35,162 bases of DNA. Source: a virus. The notes below the pieces were generated by a model. That model was given only the letters and a program-made list of their open reading frames with translations. It was not told the DNA's origin and did not search any database. The position numbers and the translations under genes were made by a program. Numbering within the stretch: position 1 is the stretch's first letter; every line of letters starts with the position of its first letter. This document shows positions 14,889 to 24,021 of the stretch, piece by piece. The DNA is taken from the IMG/VR virus record IMGVR_UViG_3300047551_001369, positions 1 to 35,162 of that record; one strand, given 5' to 3'.

Positions 14889-17800
14889 TATTAAGTTATC
14901 TAATGTTATTGGTGCCCCTTTTAGTCCTTTTGTTCTAGAACAACTTCAACAAAGAGCTAGTCAAAATAGCACTGCAACACGAACAAATGAGCAGGTTTTG
15001 TTTCTAGCAAACAAAATGTCTTGGGCAAGACTAGTATCTTCAGTGAATGTAGTCCTACCGCCTATTGCAGCAACTCCCGGTATTTTTCAAGTAGGAGCAA
15101 ATGTTGCATATCCGGCTTTCTATGAAAGCTTAGGTTTAGATTATACCGACTATCCTCAACCAGATTCCCTAGCTAAAAATTGGATTCTAGAAGCAGGTAC
15201 TTCTATACAGAGTGGAAATGGGGTAACCTTGAGAAAGGGAATTGGTGTTAATGGAGCATACGGCTTAGGAGGTACAGAAGAGTTAGGATATACACCAATG
15301 CCTGGATTAAATTCTGTACAAGTACAGACGATGGGTACTCTCGGTTCATTGAGACAGGCTACAATTAGTTTCAAGGTCTGGAATATGAACCAGCTAAATG
15401 TTATCGAAGCTTTATACTTTAGATTAGGGTATTCGATGTTACTAGAATGGGGGCATGTTCAATATTTTCAAAACAATGGCGCTTTTATACAAGACGGTAT
15501 TTACGGGATTAATAATCCTTTTTCGGATAATAGAAGGAAAGAAGATATACAACAGGAAATAGCTAAAAAAGTCAAAGAAACAGACGGCAATTATGACGGA
15601 ATGCTAGCTATTGTTTCGAACTTCAACTGGTCATTCAATCAGAGCGGAGGATATGATTGTACTCTAAAGTTAATCGGGTTAGGTGCGATTATGGATTCTT
15701 TGAGAATTGATCAAACCTATGCCCTTCCCCCCGGATCTATTGCTAGATTCAAAAAAGATCAAGATGCGCTTGAAGCAGAGGCTCAGCGACGTAGAAATCG
15801 AAATGTAGTTAATCAGACACAACAACAATCACAGCAACGAGAACAGGTCAAACCTCGACCAAGAAATATTACCGAAGCGTACGAGAGAGCAAAAGAATAC
15901 GCAAATTTTCAAGGAACTAGAGACGAATATATTGCACAATATGGAGTTAGACAGTTTTTAACTAACCCAGAACGCTTTAATAACAATAATAGCGCGTTTA
16001 TTAATATTCCCAATAATGATAGTACTGTAGCTGATGAGACTTATAATGGTTTATGGATTTTTTATACAGATAGATCGATCTTAGTTAACCCTAAAGAGAA
16101 TAGCCCTGTAAATGTAAAAATTAATCTTACAAAGATAAACGAATTAGCAAGACTTTTTTTTAGACAGAATCCGGCTAGCGCAAGAAGTACTTACGGAGAA
16201 ACTCCCGTCCATAATACTGCTCTCGTCAACTACGTACAGTTAGGTACCGAGGCTTTCTTAACAGGAGGAGGTACAAGATTTGAACAAGTTCCGTTAGATA
16301 GCATATTACGAGGTAGATACGCTCTTTCCGATACAGTAAACGATTTGTTGCAGCTAAGTATTGACTCACCAGTAAAAAATGACGACCTATATTTCAGGTT
16401 TGATCAAATAAAGGTTGTAGCTGCGAATCGAGATAATCCGGTAAGTAGAAAGTTGATTTTAGATACTCTGTATGCGCGTTTAGTAGATACAAAAGTTATT
16501 TCTGCATCGATAACTTCCGTTGATTATACAACTCCCTATGCGACAATAAAAGGAGTTTTCACATTAAAGGTAGATACTCCTGGAATCAACAACGCACCTT
16601 CTACTGAAAAGCTTGTAACTTTCAATTTTACAACCACTAACCCAGCTATTATTGATGGTTCAGATATACAGGAAACAATAACGCCACCAACTACTGTAAC
16701 TCAGACAGGGAATGACGGAAATACTACAGGAAATGCTAACGGAGCAGATATAGAAACTACTGAAGCTCCGAAAGGCTTTCAATCTGCCTTGCAAGCTATG
16801 CTTACTATTGTAAAAGCACGCGTACAAGCTACTAGTAATTTTGAATTATCAGTTAGTGTTATAGATATAACTGAAATCACCCAAGAATTCTACAATAGCG
16901 GTATATTAAAAGATATCTTTATAACAACAACCGCTACTAACAACAAAAAATTAATAACACCCAGAAAACCGCCAGTAGCAGGACCTAACGGATTACCTTT
17001 CGATATAACTAATTACGCATTAAAAGGATTTAATACTGAGTTAATGACAAACCCAACGCTCTATGACCAGGTTAGTGGAGTTGAGTTTGATAAACTCTGT
17101 AAAGCACTTATAGTAAGATATCCCAACACAGGTGCAGATGAGGCCCTAACGAACTTACTTGTACCTGTTTATATCTCATTCGGGTACTTACTTGCGTTTT
17201 TAAATAATATGTGTTTAATATACGATAGCGAGAAGCCGCAAACAGGTAGAGAGCCTGCTAGCGGTAAAAAACATCCGTACGTTTATATTGACTTCAATCC
17301 AAATACTAACTTCTGTTTAACATCACCGCAGCAATTTTCTATCGATCCTAAAGTTTGTCTAGTACCAATGCAAGCTAATCTAGAACAGTACCAGACTATT
17401 TTCCCTGATTCTGTTTTAGAGAAAAATACAAGAGGAGAAGTTGTAGGAATTAAAGGAAATCAAGCCCAACCTCTTTTTGACTCTACAACAGGTAATTCCG
17501 TTTCTACTGAAATTATAAAATTTGCTCCATTTCAAAATACAGACCTATCTCCTTATCAAGGAAAGATTATGAATATTCTCTTAGAAGTAGACTATCTCTT
17601 AGGTCTTGCAAAATCTTTTCAAGGAAGCGACCCAGAACATGCAGTCAGATTGCAACCTTTTTTAGAACAAATTGTTACGGATATTAATAAGTCTCTCGGT
17701 AATATGAACCTTTTTAAGGTCAAGTATAGAGATGATACAAATACAATTCAGATACAAGACTCGCAATGGACTCCTTCATTAGATAAGGAAGATTCTATAA

Positions 17801-19134
17801 TGGTACAGGAAGCTAGTTCTCTACCCCGCGGTATGCTCCCTATTTTCGGAAAGCAAAGTTTAGCTAGAGAATTCCAATTTAAGACTGTTATTTCAACAAA
17901 GTTAGCAAGTACTATTGCGATCTCAGCTCAGGCTGCAACTGGATCTATAAACGCAACAGACCATTCCTCTTATAGCTGGTTAAATCAAAATTTTCAAGAC
18001 AGATACAAACGTTATATTCAAGATCCAGATAGTAAAGCTAGCGGTGCATCAAATGATGGAAGACAGACTAATAACGAGGTTTCTAATGAAGTAAAAGCTG
18101 CTGCAATGTTCAATCAGCACGTTAAAAACGTTTACGATAATCCTTCAAATTACTCTAACGAAAATGCAGAGTTAGCGAAGAATTATTATATTGAAGCAAT
18201 ATCTAAAACTAAATCGGAAGATCAAACTACTGTATCTGCACCTTTTATTCCTGCTGATTTAGAGATAACAATAGACGGAGTAAGTGGTATAATTATGGGC
18301 AACGCTTTTCTTATACCGGAGGATAGAATGCCACGATCTTTAAGAGGAGTTGGCGGTATTCCGAAAGTAGGATTCATTGTTACTTCACTTATGCACACTA
18401 TTGAAAAAAATCAATGGTTGACTAAGATGCGAGGTCAAATGATTAAATTGAGAGGTTATAGAGGTTTTGGAACAGTAGCGACAGTAGGTGGAGCTGCAAG
18501 AAGAATCACTAGTAGTACATTGCCGCCAGGAGCAGCTAACGATTATTCAGGAGCTACACAGGTAGCAAGTCCCGACTCTATAAATACGAGAAATTTTAAT
18601 GAATACTACCCGGGATATACATTTACAAGAGGACAGTCAGATATTAACTTATCTTCCTACGGACTGCAACCTTTAACAGAAAATGAGATTGTAGATAGCA
18701 CTACAGAGAATAGATTTAAGTTAGGTACCCTAACATCTCCTGTACAGTATTTCGTTATACATCATACTGGAGGAACTGGAACTGCGCAAAATGTTTTTGA
18801 AGTTTTCTACTCAAGAGGTTTACCTGCTCAATATGTAATCGACAGAAACGGAAGGATCTATAGATTTATGCCAGATGGAGCAAAAGCGTATCATGCCGGT
18901 CCAGGATGGAATTCAAGATCTATAGGAGTAGAGATCATAGCATTAAACGATAGGGATGTAACAACAGCTCAAAGAAATGCTGCAATTAGGCTAGCGCAAT
19001 TTTTAGGATTCAAAATAGCAAATATAGTGGGTCACGGAAAAATAAGTAATCAAAAACAGGATACGGAAGGGTTTACTGTCGTTAATTTCATCAATCCTAA
19101 CTATAGACCAGGTTTTGATCCTACATATGGGTAA
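14881..19134 (+). CDS. Giant baseplate/hub protein with C-terminal AmpD-like amidase
   Basis: 1417 residues. The N-terminal region (1-270) looks structural, with a recognisable block LNSVQVQTMGTLGSLRQATI, then VWNMNQLNVIEALYFRLGYSM, LLEWGHVQY, that I recall from large baseplate-hub-like proteins of T4-like phages. A Gln/Arg-rich linker follows near 298-330, then a long unrecognised middle. Residues about 1285-1410 form a zinc N-acetylmuramoyl-L-alanine amidase (Amidase_2/PGRP fold): YFVIHHTGG with ligand H1294, YHAGPGWNSRSIGVEI (H1338), GHGKIS with H1385, and K1392-x-D1394 matching the AmpD Lys/Asp. All expected catalytic residues are present. The protein is probably the tail-tip lysin that opens peptidoglycan during injection, the role of the T4 gp5 lysozyme, here by a different enzyme fused to a hub protein. 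Confidence 0.85.
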   Translation: MSDIKLSNVIGAPFSPFVLEQLQQRASQNSTATRTNEQVLFLANKMSWARLVSSVNVVLPPIAATPGIFQVGANVAYPAFYESLGLDYTDYPQPDSLAKNWILEAGTSIQSGNGVTLRKGIGVNGAYGLGGTEELGYTPMPGLNSVQVQTMGTLGSLRQATISFKVWNMNQLNVIEALYFRLGYSMLLEWGHVQYFQNNGAFIQDGIYGINNPFSDNRRKEDIQQEIAKKVKETDGNYDGMLAIVSNFNWSFNQSGGYDCTLKLIGLGAIMDSLRIDQTYALPPGSIARFKKDQDALEAEAQRRRNRNVVNQTQQQSQQREQVKPRPRNITEAYERAKEYANFQGTRDEYIAQYGVRQFLTNPERFNNNNSAFINIPNNDSTVADETYNGLWIFYTDRSILVNPKENSPVNVKINLTKINELARLFFRQNPASARSTYGETPVHNTALVNYVQLGTEAFLTGGGTRFEQVPLDSILRGRYALSDTVNDLLQLSIDSPVKNDDLYFRFDQIKVVAANRDNPVSRKLILDTLYARLVDTKVISASITSVDYTTPYATIKGVFTLKVDTPGINNAPSTEKLVTFNFTTTNPAIIDGSDIQETITPPTTVTQTGNDGNTTGNANGADIETTEAPKGFQSALQAMLTIVKARVQATSNFELSVSVIDITEITQEFYNSGILKDIFITTTATNNKKLITPRKPPVAGPNGLPFDITNYALKGFNTELMTNPTLYDQVSGVEFDKLCKALIVRYPNTGADEALTNLLVPVYISFGYLLAFLNNMCLIYDSEKPQTGREPASGKKHPYVYIDFNPNTNFCLTSPQQFSIDPKVCLVPMQANLEQYQTIFPDSVLEKNTRGEVVGIKGNQAQPLFDSTTGNSVSTEIIKFAPFQNTDLSPYQGKIMNILLEVDYLLGLAKSFQGSDPEHAVRLQPFLEQIVTDINKSLGNMNLFKVKYRDDTNTIQIQDSQWTPSLDKEDSIMVQEASSLPRGMLPIFGKQSLAREFQFKTVISTKLASTIAISAQAATGSINATDHSSYSWLNQNFQDRYKRYIQDPDSKASGASNDGRQTNNEVSNEVKAAAMFNQHVKNVYDNPSNYSNENAELAKNYYIEAISKTKSEDQTTVSAPFIPADLEITIDGVSGIIMGNAFLIPEDRMPRSLRGVGGIPKVGFIVTSLMHTIEKNQWLTKMRGQMIKLRGYRGFGTVATVGGAARRITSSTLPPGAANDYSGATQVASPDSINTRNFNEYYPGYTFTRGQSDINLSSYGLQPLTENEIVDSTTENRFKLGTLTSPVQYFVIHHTGGTGTAQNVFEVFYSRGLPAQYVIDRNGRIYRFMPDGAKAYHAGPGWNSRSIGVEIIALNDRDVTTAQRNAAIRLAQFLGFKIANIVGHGKISNQKQDTEGFTVVNFINPNYRPGFDPTYG

Positions 19135-19149
19135 AAATATTAATAGATT

Positions 19150-19806
19150 ATGCCACTAAAGTATTATCCATTAAATAGAATAGTAACTGGACTCTATACA
19201 AGAGGGAACGAATACATAACACCAGACGGAAAACTCTATACAGGTAGATACTACACTACTTTCGATAATAAAGCGTTTACCGGGACAGATCCCGTCTTAG
19301 GAACTAACCTACTTCTAACCCCTGTTAATCAGGAGCCAAACTACCATGAAGGCGGCAGGACTCCGACATTAGGCGCTGAAACGTACGCTGCATTACAAAA
19401 TAGAGGTAGCGATCCTAACAGACAAACAGATAACAACGGAAGGTTGACAGAGTTAATTTCCTACTTCCCTAGCCCGCTCGATAGTGATTATGCCCGAGGA
19501 TACTTTACTCGTTATTTTGCAAAAACTGTAAGCGGTCCAGGAATTATTTTTGAAATATCTAAAATTGATTTTACGAAAATACAAAATGGAGATATTGAGG
19601 CAGAAAATATATTAGGGTACGAAAGTATTGATATGCTTTGGCAATTAACCGGACCATTAAAAGATACCCGAATATCACAGTACCAGATAAAAGGAGGAGT
19701 TTTTGATACTAATAAACGCGTTACAGAAACTAAAAACAAAGTATTTAACGGACTTCTAGATTTTATTGGCGGGGACTATACTAAGTTTGCAAGAATTACA
19801 CCTTAA
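19150..19806 (+). CDS. Conserved tail/baseplate-type protein, unknown function
   Basis: 218 residues. The N-terminus has a repeated strand pattern (LYTRGNEYITPDGKLYTGRYY, then NKAFTGTDPVLGTNLLLTP) seen in small structural proteins near phage baseplates, probably a beta-rich virion domain. The C-terminal half is mixed alpha/beta with no motif I know. It lies 15 nt after the amidase-fusion gene and is the last gene of the tail block, followed by a 56-base gap with a putative promoter for the DNA polymerase. A virion role is likely from position only. Confidence 0.68.
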   Translation: MPLKYYPLNRIVTGLYTRGNEYITPDGKLYTGRYYTTFDNKAFTGTDPVLGTNLLLTPVNQEPNYHEGGRTPTLGAETYAALQNRGSDPNRQTDNNGRLTELISYFPSPLDSDYARGYFTRYFAKTVSGPGIIFEISKIDFTKIQNGDIEAENILGYESIDMLWQLTGPLKDTRISQYQIKGGVFDTNKRVTETKNKVFNGLLDFIGGDYTKFARITP

Positions 19807-19809
19807 TAG

Positions 19810-19838
19810 TTGGATTACAGGTAATTTTATCTTACATT
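19810..19838 (+). promoter_or_regulatory. Putative sigma70-like promoter for polymerase gene
   Basis: TTGGAT (19810-19815), 17-bp spacer, TACATT (19833-19838). The expected start near 19845 leaves an 18-nt leader before ATG 19863. The same spacer and -10 form recur before the helicase gene and, nearly, before the ssDNA-binding protein gene. Weak in isolation because the DNA is AT-rich. Confidence 0.42.
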
Positions 19839-19862
19839 ACTTGAAGGTTTTAAATCAATGTT

Positions 19863-21158
19863 ATGTACTACATTATCGAGACTGTTGAGCAGTTAAGAAA
19901 ACTTCCGAAAACTGATAAATGCTATATTAATCTAGTTCCTTCTTCGGAAGAAACTCATCCAATATTAACTGCCCCTTGTGTACTTTATTACAACGATTTT
20001 CAAAAAGGTTACATACTTCCTATAAATCACCCAGAAGGCTTTTCGCTAAGTATAGAAGAGGTCCAGATTCTATTATTTGATATTGAAAAGGTTTATCTCG
20101 TAGATAAAAAGAAACATTCGTATTTCCTTTACTTGCCACAAGCAATCGACCTGTGCTTTAATATTCTTGATTTAAACGGTGAAATTAAAGACGTAAAATG
20201 CGATACTCCTATCCATTCAGATTTCTATAATAAATTTAAATATTTTGAAAAAACAAATGAGCTGATTCCAATTTCTAAGCATTATGAGAGATGTGAATGT
20301 ATTTTTGAAAACTTGAAAAAGTATTGCGGAAAAGAAGGTAACGTTGATTGGCAAAACAGATACGTAGAAGCTTATAAATGGGTCGAAGAACAGGGTCTAA
20401 CGTTAAATGAAAAGGTTTTCGATAAGTTTTTTGAACCTACATGGAAAGCACGCTCTGTCAAGGATAATAGGATATTCACAAGCTATAACCTTTTTAACAT
20501 AACATCTAGACCTACTAACGCTTTTAACGGTATTAACTTCCTTGCTTTCAATAAAGAAAACGGTTCCAGAAGCGCATTTATTCCAGAAAATGATACTTTT
20601 ATTGAATTTGATTTCGACGGATACCATGTCAGGTTAATTGCAAATATGTTAGACTTGAAAATACCTACTGATGATTCAGTTCATATGATTCTTGGCAAGC
20701 AGTATTTCGGAAAAGAGGAGCTAACACCGGAAGAATATCAAGAGTCTAAAAAAATTACATTCAGGCAACTCTATAATGGAATCGAATCAGAATTTAAGCA
20801 TATCGAACTTTTTAGCAGTATAGACGAGTTAATACAAGTTACCTGGTTAGAGTATAAGAAACAAGGGTATTTGAGATTACCAAACGGAAGAGAGATAGTA
20901 ATGGAAAATGCTAATCCACAAAAGCTTTTCAACTACTATGTTCAGTGTTTAGAGACTGTAAACAACACTAAAAAGCTTATTGCACTTAAAGAGCTCTTTA
21001 AAGGCAAGAAAAGCAAAGTAGTTCTAGTAGTGTACGATTCAATCCTTATAGACTACTCAGCCGAAGATGGAAAAGGATTTCTAAAGCAAATAAAAGATTT
21101 GCTAGAAGAAGAAGGATATAGGGTAAAAGCTAAAAAAGGAGATAACTACAACTTTTAG
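19863..21158 (+). CDS. Short divergent family-A DNA polymerase
   Basis: 431 residues. The C-terminal part has family-A polymerase landmarks: TSRPTNAFNGINFLAFNK (about 214-231, the T-x-R-P/L-S-x-x-x-x-N-x-Q region); motif A as F-D250-F-D-G-Y-H-V-R257-L-I-A; a fingers helix K296-x3-F300-x3-Y304-N-G as motif B; a Q361 in NYYVQCLE; and motif C as V-Y-D392-S-I instead of H-D-E. Both metal-binding Asp candidates (D250, D392) are kept, but the motif C Glu and motif B Arg are changed. Residues 1-170 may be a decayed exonuclease-like domain without visible D-x-E. It is much shorter than Klenow (about 605) or T7 gp5 (704). It lies before gp32/UvsX-type genes, so it may be the replicase or a repair polymerase. 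Confidence 0.75.
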   Translation: MYYIIETVEQLRKLPKTDKCYINLVPSSEETHPILTAPCVLYYNDFQKGYILPINHPEGFSLSIEEVQILLFDIEKVYLVDKKKHSYFLYLPQAIDLCFNILDLNGEIKDVKCDTPIHSDFYNKFKYFEKTNELIPISKHYERCECIFENLKKYCGKEGNVDWQNRYVEAYKWVEEQGLTLNEKVFDKFFEPTWKARSVKDNRIFTSYNLFNITSRPTNAFNGINFLAFNKENGSRSAFIPENDTFIEFDFDGYHVRLIANMLDLKIPTDDSVHMILGKQYFGKEELTPEEYQESKKITFRQLYNGIESEFKHIELFSSIDELIQVTWLEYKKQGYLRLPNGREIVMENANPQKLFNYYVQCLETVNNTKKLIALKELFKGKKSKVVLVVYDSILIDYSAEDGKGFLKQIKDLLEEEGYRVKAKKGDNYNF

Positions 21159-21171
21159 AAGAATTTAAGAC

Positions 21172-21179
21172 TATTTATT
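21172..21179 (+). promoter_or_regulatory. TATTTATT motif abutting start codon
   Basis: CTATTTATTATGG: the motif ends directly before ATG 21180. This is too close for a normal promoter with a leader, so it is either a leaderless-mRNA promoter or a translation-related element. It sits inside the replication block, unlike most other copies. Confidence 0.33.
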
Positions 21180-21599
21180 ATGGCATATATACAACTAACG
21201 CAAGAACAATTGAAAAATAAGTTATTTTGTACGTTTTGTACTAAGGATAGGCTTGAAGAGACATTAAGTTTGATACAGGAGGAGTATTCAATAATGTACA
21301 AAAAGATATTTGTTTTAGAGTCTTCTGATTCTGAAGAGTTTCTGTGTACTTATAATATTGAAATAGAAGGAAGCAGTACTAAAGTTTTACAGAACACTAT
21401 TTTACTGCATCGAAAAAAAGAGACGAATACGTTATACACTATTAACAGTCTCAACCTTTTAATAAAATCACTAAACGAAGGCGTTCTAGATACTTCTTAT
21501 CGAATAAATTGGCCGGATTATAGAAACACAGTTCTTTTGTCCCAAGGGGATGAGCTTAAAAAGCTTTCCACAAAAATTTATAAAATAGTTAACGTATAA
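21180..21599 (+). CDS. Unknown protein between polymerase and SSB genes
   Basis: 139 residues, mixed alpha/beta. Conserved-looking stretches are LLHRKKETNTLYTINSLNLL and NWPDYRNTVLL; an F-C-T-F-C pair near residue 16-20 gives two cysteines only, so no zinc finger. I do not recognise the family. Its ATG follows the polymerase stop by 21 bases and immediately follows a TATTTATT motif. Neighbours suggest a replication, recombination or late-transcription accessory role (in T4 several such factors are encoded near gene 32), but the sequence does not show one. Confidence 0.75.
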   Translation: MAYIQLTQEQLKNKLFCTFCTKDRLEETLSLIQEEYSIMYKKIFVLESSDSEEFLCTYNIEIEGSSTKVLQNTILLHRKKETNTLYTINSLNLLIKSLNEGVLDTSYRINWPDYRNTVLLSQGDELKKLSTKIYKIVNV

Positions 21600-21600
21600 G

Positions 21601-21629
21601 TTGACTGTTTGAATTTTTTTCTTTATATT
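21601..21629 (+). promoter_or_regulatory. Sigma70-like promoter for SSB gene
   Basis: TTGACT (21601-21606), exact 17-bp spacer, TATATT (21624-21629): a near-consensus host-type promoter in the 67-base gap before the gp32-like gene. The expected start near 21636 gives a leader of about 31 nt, A/T-rich (CTTTAAACTTTAAGTT) without a Shine-Dalgarno sequence. Strong, constitutive early or middle expression is expected for a gp32-type protein. Confidence 0.62.
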
Positions 21630-21666
21630 TTCATATAAACAATAATTAAACTTTAAACTTTAAGTT

Positions 21667-22476
21667 ATGGGCATGGATTTAGGTGCAATCAAATCTAAAC
21701 TAAGCGCCTTGCAAAATCAAAGACAAGGCGGTCAGAAAAGAGACTTATCATTAGTTTTATGGAAACCGACTGTAGGTAAGCATTCAGTACGTATTTTGCC
21801 TGCAGTATGGGATAAGTCTAATCCTTTTAAAGAAATACTATTCCACTATGGCATCGGAAATAAAGTGATGCTAGCTTTATCTAATTTCGGTGAAAAAGAT
21901 CCGATCGTTGAGTTTTCAAAACAACTTGCATCAACCGGAGATAAGGAAAATTGGGTAATGTCTCGCAAGCTAGAACCTAAGATGCGAGTATTCACTCCCG
22001 TAATTGTACGTGGAGAAGAAGACAAAGGCGTTCGTCTCTGGGAATTCGGTAAACAGATTTACGGTGAATTGCTTAGCTTAGCAGACGATCCAGATATTGG
22101 AGATTATACTGATGTTATTCAAGGTAGAGATATTACTATTGAAACTACTAGCCCTGAAACAAACGGTACATCTTTTAATCAGTCAAAAGTGCGCGTACGT
22201 ACTAAGACGACAGCTCTATCTGATGATCCTAAAGAAGTTGAAAAATGGTTAAATAATCAACCTGATGTATTTACTATATTCAGAAAGTACTCCTATGATG
22301 AAATGAAACAAGCTCTACTTAGTTGGTTAAACCCTGAAGATTCAACCGAAGAAGTAGCTACTACTCCTGAACCACCTAAGCAAGAAGAAGCACCTGCTGC
22401 TAAACCAGCTTCATTTTCTTTAAACAACAAACAGAAGTCTAACATCGACGACGAATTCGACGAACTTTTTAAGTAA
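21667..22476 (+). CDS. 32: Single-stranded DNA-binding protein (gp32-like)
   Basis: 269 residues (T4 gp32 has 301). The N-terminus holds a basic LAST-like segment (QNQRQGGQKRDLS), then the OB-fold core begins with LVLWKPTVGKHSVRILPAVW and continues with FHYGIG and EPKMRVFTPVIVRGEEDKG. A Pro/Ala/Glu-rich linker (about 228-248) leads to an acidic tail ending DDEFDELFK, the usual partner-docking tail of gp32 and SSB proteins. The zinc-binding Cys/His set of T4 gp32 is absent: no cysteine is present in the core. It binds ssDNA cooperatively in replication and recombination. It has its own promoter, and the UvsX gene follows 6 nt after the stop. Confidence 0.9.
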   Translation: MGMDLGAIKSKLSALQNQRQGGQKRDLSLVLWKPTVGKHSVRILPAVWDKSNPFKEILFHYGIGNKVMLALSNFGEKDPIVEFSKQLASTGDKENWVMSRKLEPKMRVFTPVIVRGEEDKGVRLWEFGKQIYGELLSLADDPDIGDYTDVIQGRDITIETTSPETNGTSFNQSKVRVRTKTTALSDDPKEVEKWLNNQPDVFTIFRKYSYDEMKQALLSWLNPEDSTEEVATTPEPPKQEEAPAAKPASFSLNNKQKSNIDDEFDELFK

Positions 22477-22482
22477 TAGTTT

Positions 22483-23559
22483 ATGGCTAAATCAACAAGG
22501 GCTTCGCTAAACGAAAGTATAGCGGGTGCTGTCAAGGGTACTTTTAACCTAGATAAGTTTATTGCCTCTAAGAATCTATCTAGTACGTCGATTAAAATGA
22601 AAGAGCAAACTTGGATACCTTTATCTAAGGCTTTTCAAGACTGCTTATCTATACCCGGTATTCCAGTCGGACATATAACATTACTACGAGGACATTCCGA
22701 TACAGGTAAGACTACCGCTCTTCTTGAGGCTGCAGTAAGTGCACAGAAGATAGGTATCTTACCTGTATTTATCATTACTGAGATGAAATGGAATTGGGAA
22801 CATGCCCGGCAAATGGGATTAGATTTTCAAAATGTACCTAACGATGAAGGAGAGGTAGCGGACTACAAAGGATTTTTTATCTACGTAGATAGAGAAAGAT
22901 TAAATACTATTGAAGATGTAGCTGCATTTATTGCCGATCTTTTAGACGAACAGAAAAGAGGTAATTTACCTTACGACTTATTATTCCTTTGGGATTCTGT
23001 AGGATCGATTCCATCTAGATTATCTGTAGAGTCTAACAAGAACAACAACGAGTGGAACGCAGGTGCTATGTCCCAACAGTTCGGTAACTTTATTAACCAG
23101 AAGATTGTTCTTTCCCGTAAGCAAAGTCAACCTTATACCAATACCATGCTTGCCGTAAATAAAATCTGGGTTGCTAAAGCAGAGAATATTATGGCCCAGC
23201 CTAAGATGAAAAACAAAGGTGGCGATACGATGTATTTCGATGCCTCTTTGATTATTACTTTCGGTAATGTAACCAATTCCGGAACTAATAAGATCAAAGC
23301 AACCAAGAACGGCAAGGATGTAGAGTTCGCTAAGCGTACCAAAGTTAGCTGTGACAAGAATCACGTTAATGACGTAACATCTACCGGCAGGGTTATTATG
23401 ACTGCCCACGGGTTCATCGACGATACTAAGCAGGCAATCGATGCCTATAAGAAGCAATATTCTAAAGACTGGTTAAAGACTCTTGGATCTACTGATTTCG
23501 ATGTAGTGATCGAAACTGATGAAGATAATAAAGACGTGTTTGATCCTACTGAAGAATAG
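22483..23559 (+). CDS. uvsX: UvsX-like RecA-family recombinase
   Basis: 358 residues (T4 UvsX has 391). The Walker A motif is G70-H-S-D-T-G-K-T77 after IPVGHITLLR; the Walker B-like strand is YDLLFLWDSVGSIPS. The T-E-M-K-W sequence after the second strand occupies the place of the RecA catalytic Glu region, and AGAMSQQFGNFINQ with NTMLAVNKIW resembles the L1/L2-flanking core. It catalyses homologous pairing and strand exchange in recombination-dependent replication together with gp32. It is immediately downstream of the SSB gene and upstream of denV. The C-terminus is acidic (ETDEDNKDVFDPTEE). Confidence 0.92.
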   Translation: MAKSTRASLNESIAGAVKGTFNLDKFIASKNLSSTSIKMKEQTWIPLSKAFQDCLSIPGIPVGHITLLRGHSDTGKTTALLEAAVSAQKIGILPVFIITEMKWNWEHARQMGLDFQNVPNDEGEVADYKGFFIYVDRERLNTIEDVAAFIADLLDEQKRGNLPYDLLFLWDSVGSIPSRLSVESNKNNNEWNAGAMSQQFGNFINQKIVLSRKQSQPYTNTMLAVNKIWVAKAENIMAQPKMKNKGGDTMYFDASLIITFGNVTNSGTNKIKATKNGKDVEFAKRTKVSCDKNHVNDVTSTGRVIMTAHGFIDDTKQAIDAYKKQYSKDWLKTLGSTDFDVVIETDEDNKDVFDPTEE

Positions 23560-23583
23560 CTTATTTTAATGTAAATTAAGGTT

Positions 23584-24021
23584 GTGACTAGAATCAATGT
23601 AGGTATCCCACCTAAGGAACTTAGCAATAAGCATTTAATTGCTGAACATAGAGAGCTAAAACGTATCCCAAACGTAGTAGCCAGAGGTAGGTGTAATCTC
23701 AACAATATACCTACCCAATTTTCACTCGGTAAAGGTCACGTATCGTTTTTTTATGATAAGTTAGGGTATTTAAAAGAGCGGTATATTGATCTTTACAACG
23801 AATGTATTGCAAGAGGATTTAATGTTCAAAATTACCTTCTGTCCTGGGATAGTATACCTGCAGAATTAATGAACGGATATACTCCAACAGAGAATGACGT
23901 TCGAATAATCCGCGAGAGGATAGCTGATAGATTAGCTAATCCAATTGCTAAACAAAAAAAGAATGGATTACAGGAAGATGTTCGAACAGATGGAGAAAGA
24001 GGAGCCAATAGAGCTACATAA
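23584..24021 (+). CDS. denV: Pyrimidine dimer DNA glycosylase/AP lyase (DenV, endonuclease V)
   Basis: 145 residues (T4 DenV has 138). The start is a GTG at 23584 giving M-T-R-I-N, exactly the T4 N-terminus; Thr2 is the known nucleophile after Met removal. HLIAEHRELKR carries the catalytic Glu24 (T4 Glu23) and Arg23 (T4 Arg22), and LGKGHVSFFYDKLGYLKERY, then CIARGFN, match the T4 core almost residue for residue. The C-terminal about 20 residues differ from T4 and lack its Trp/Tyr-rich end (WYKYYG), which in T4 helps dimer recognition. It removes UV-induced cyclobutane dimers. It follows uvsX and overlaps the exonuclease gene by about 44 nt, so both are probably coupled. Confidence 0.93.
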   Translation: MTRINVGIPPKELSNKHLIAEHRELKRIPNVVARGRCNLNNIPTQFSLGKGHVSFFYDKLGYLKERYIDLYNECIARGFNVQNYLLSWDSIPAELMNGYTPTENDVRIIRERIADRLANPIAKQKKNGLQEDVRTDGERGANRAT

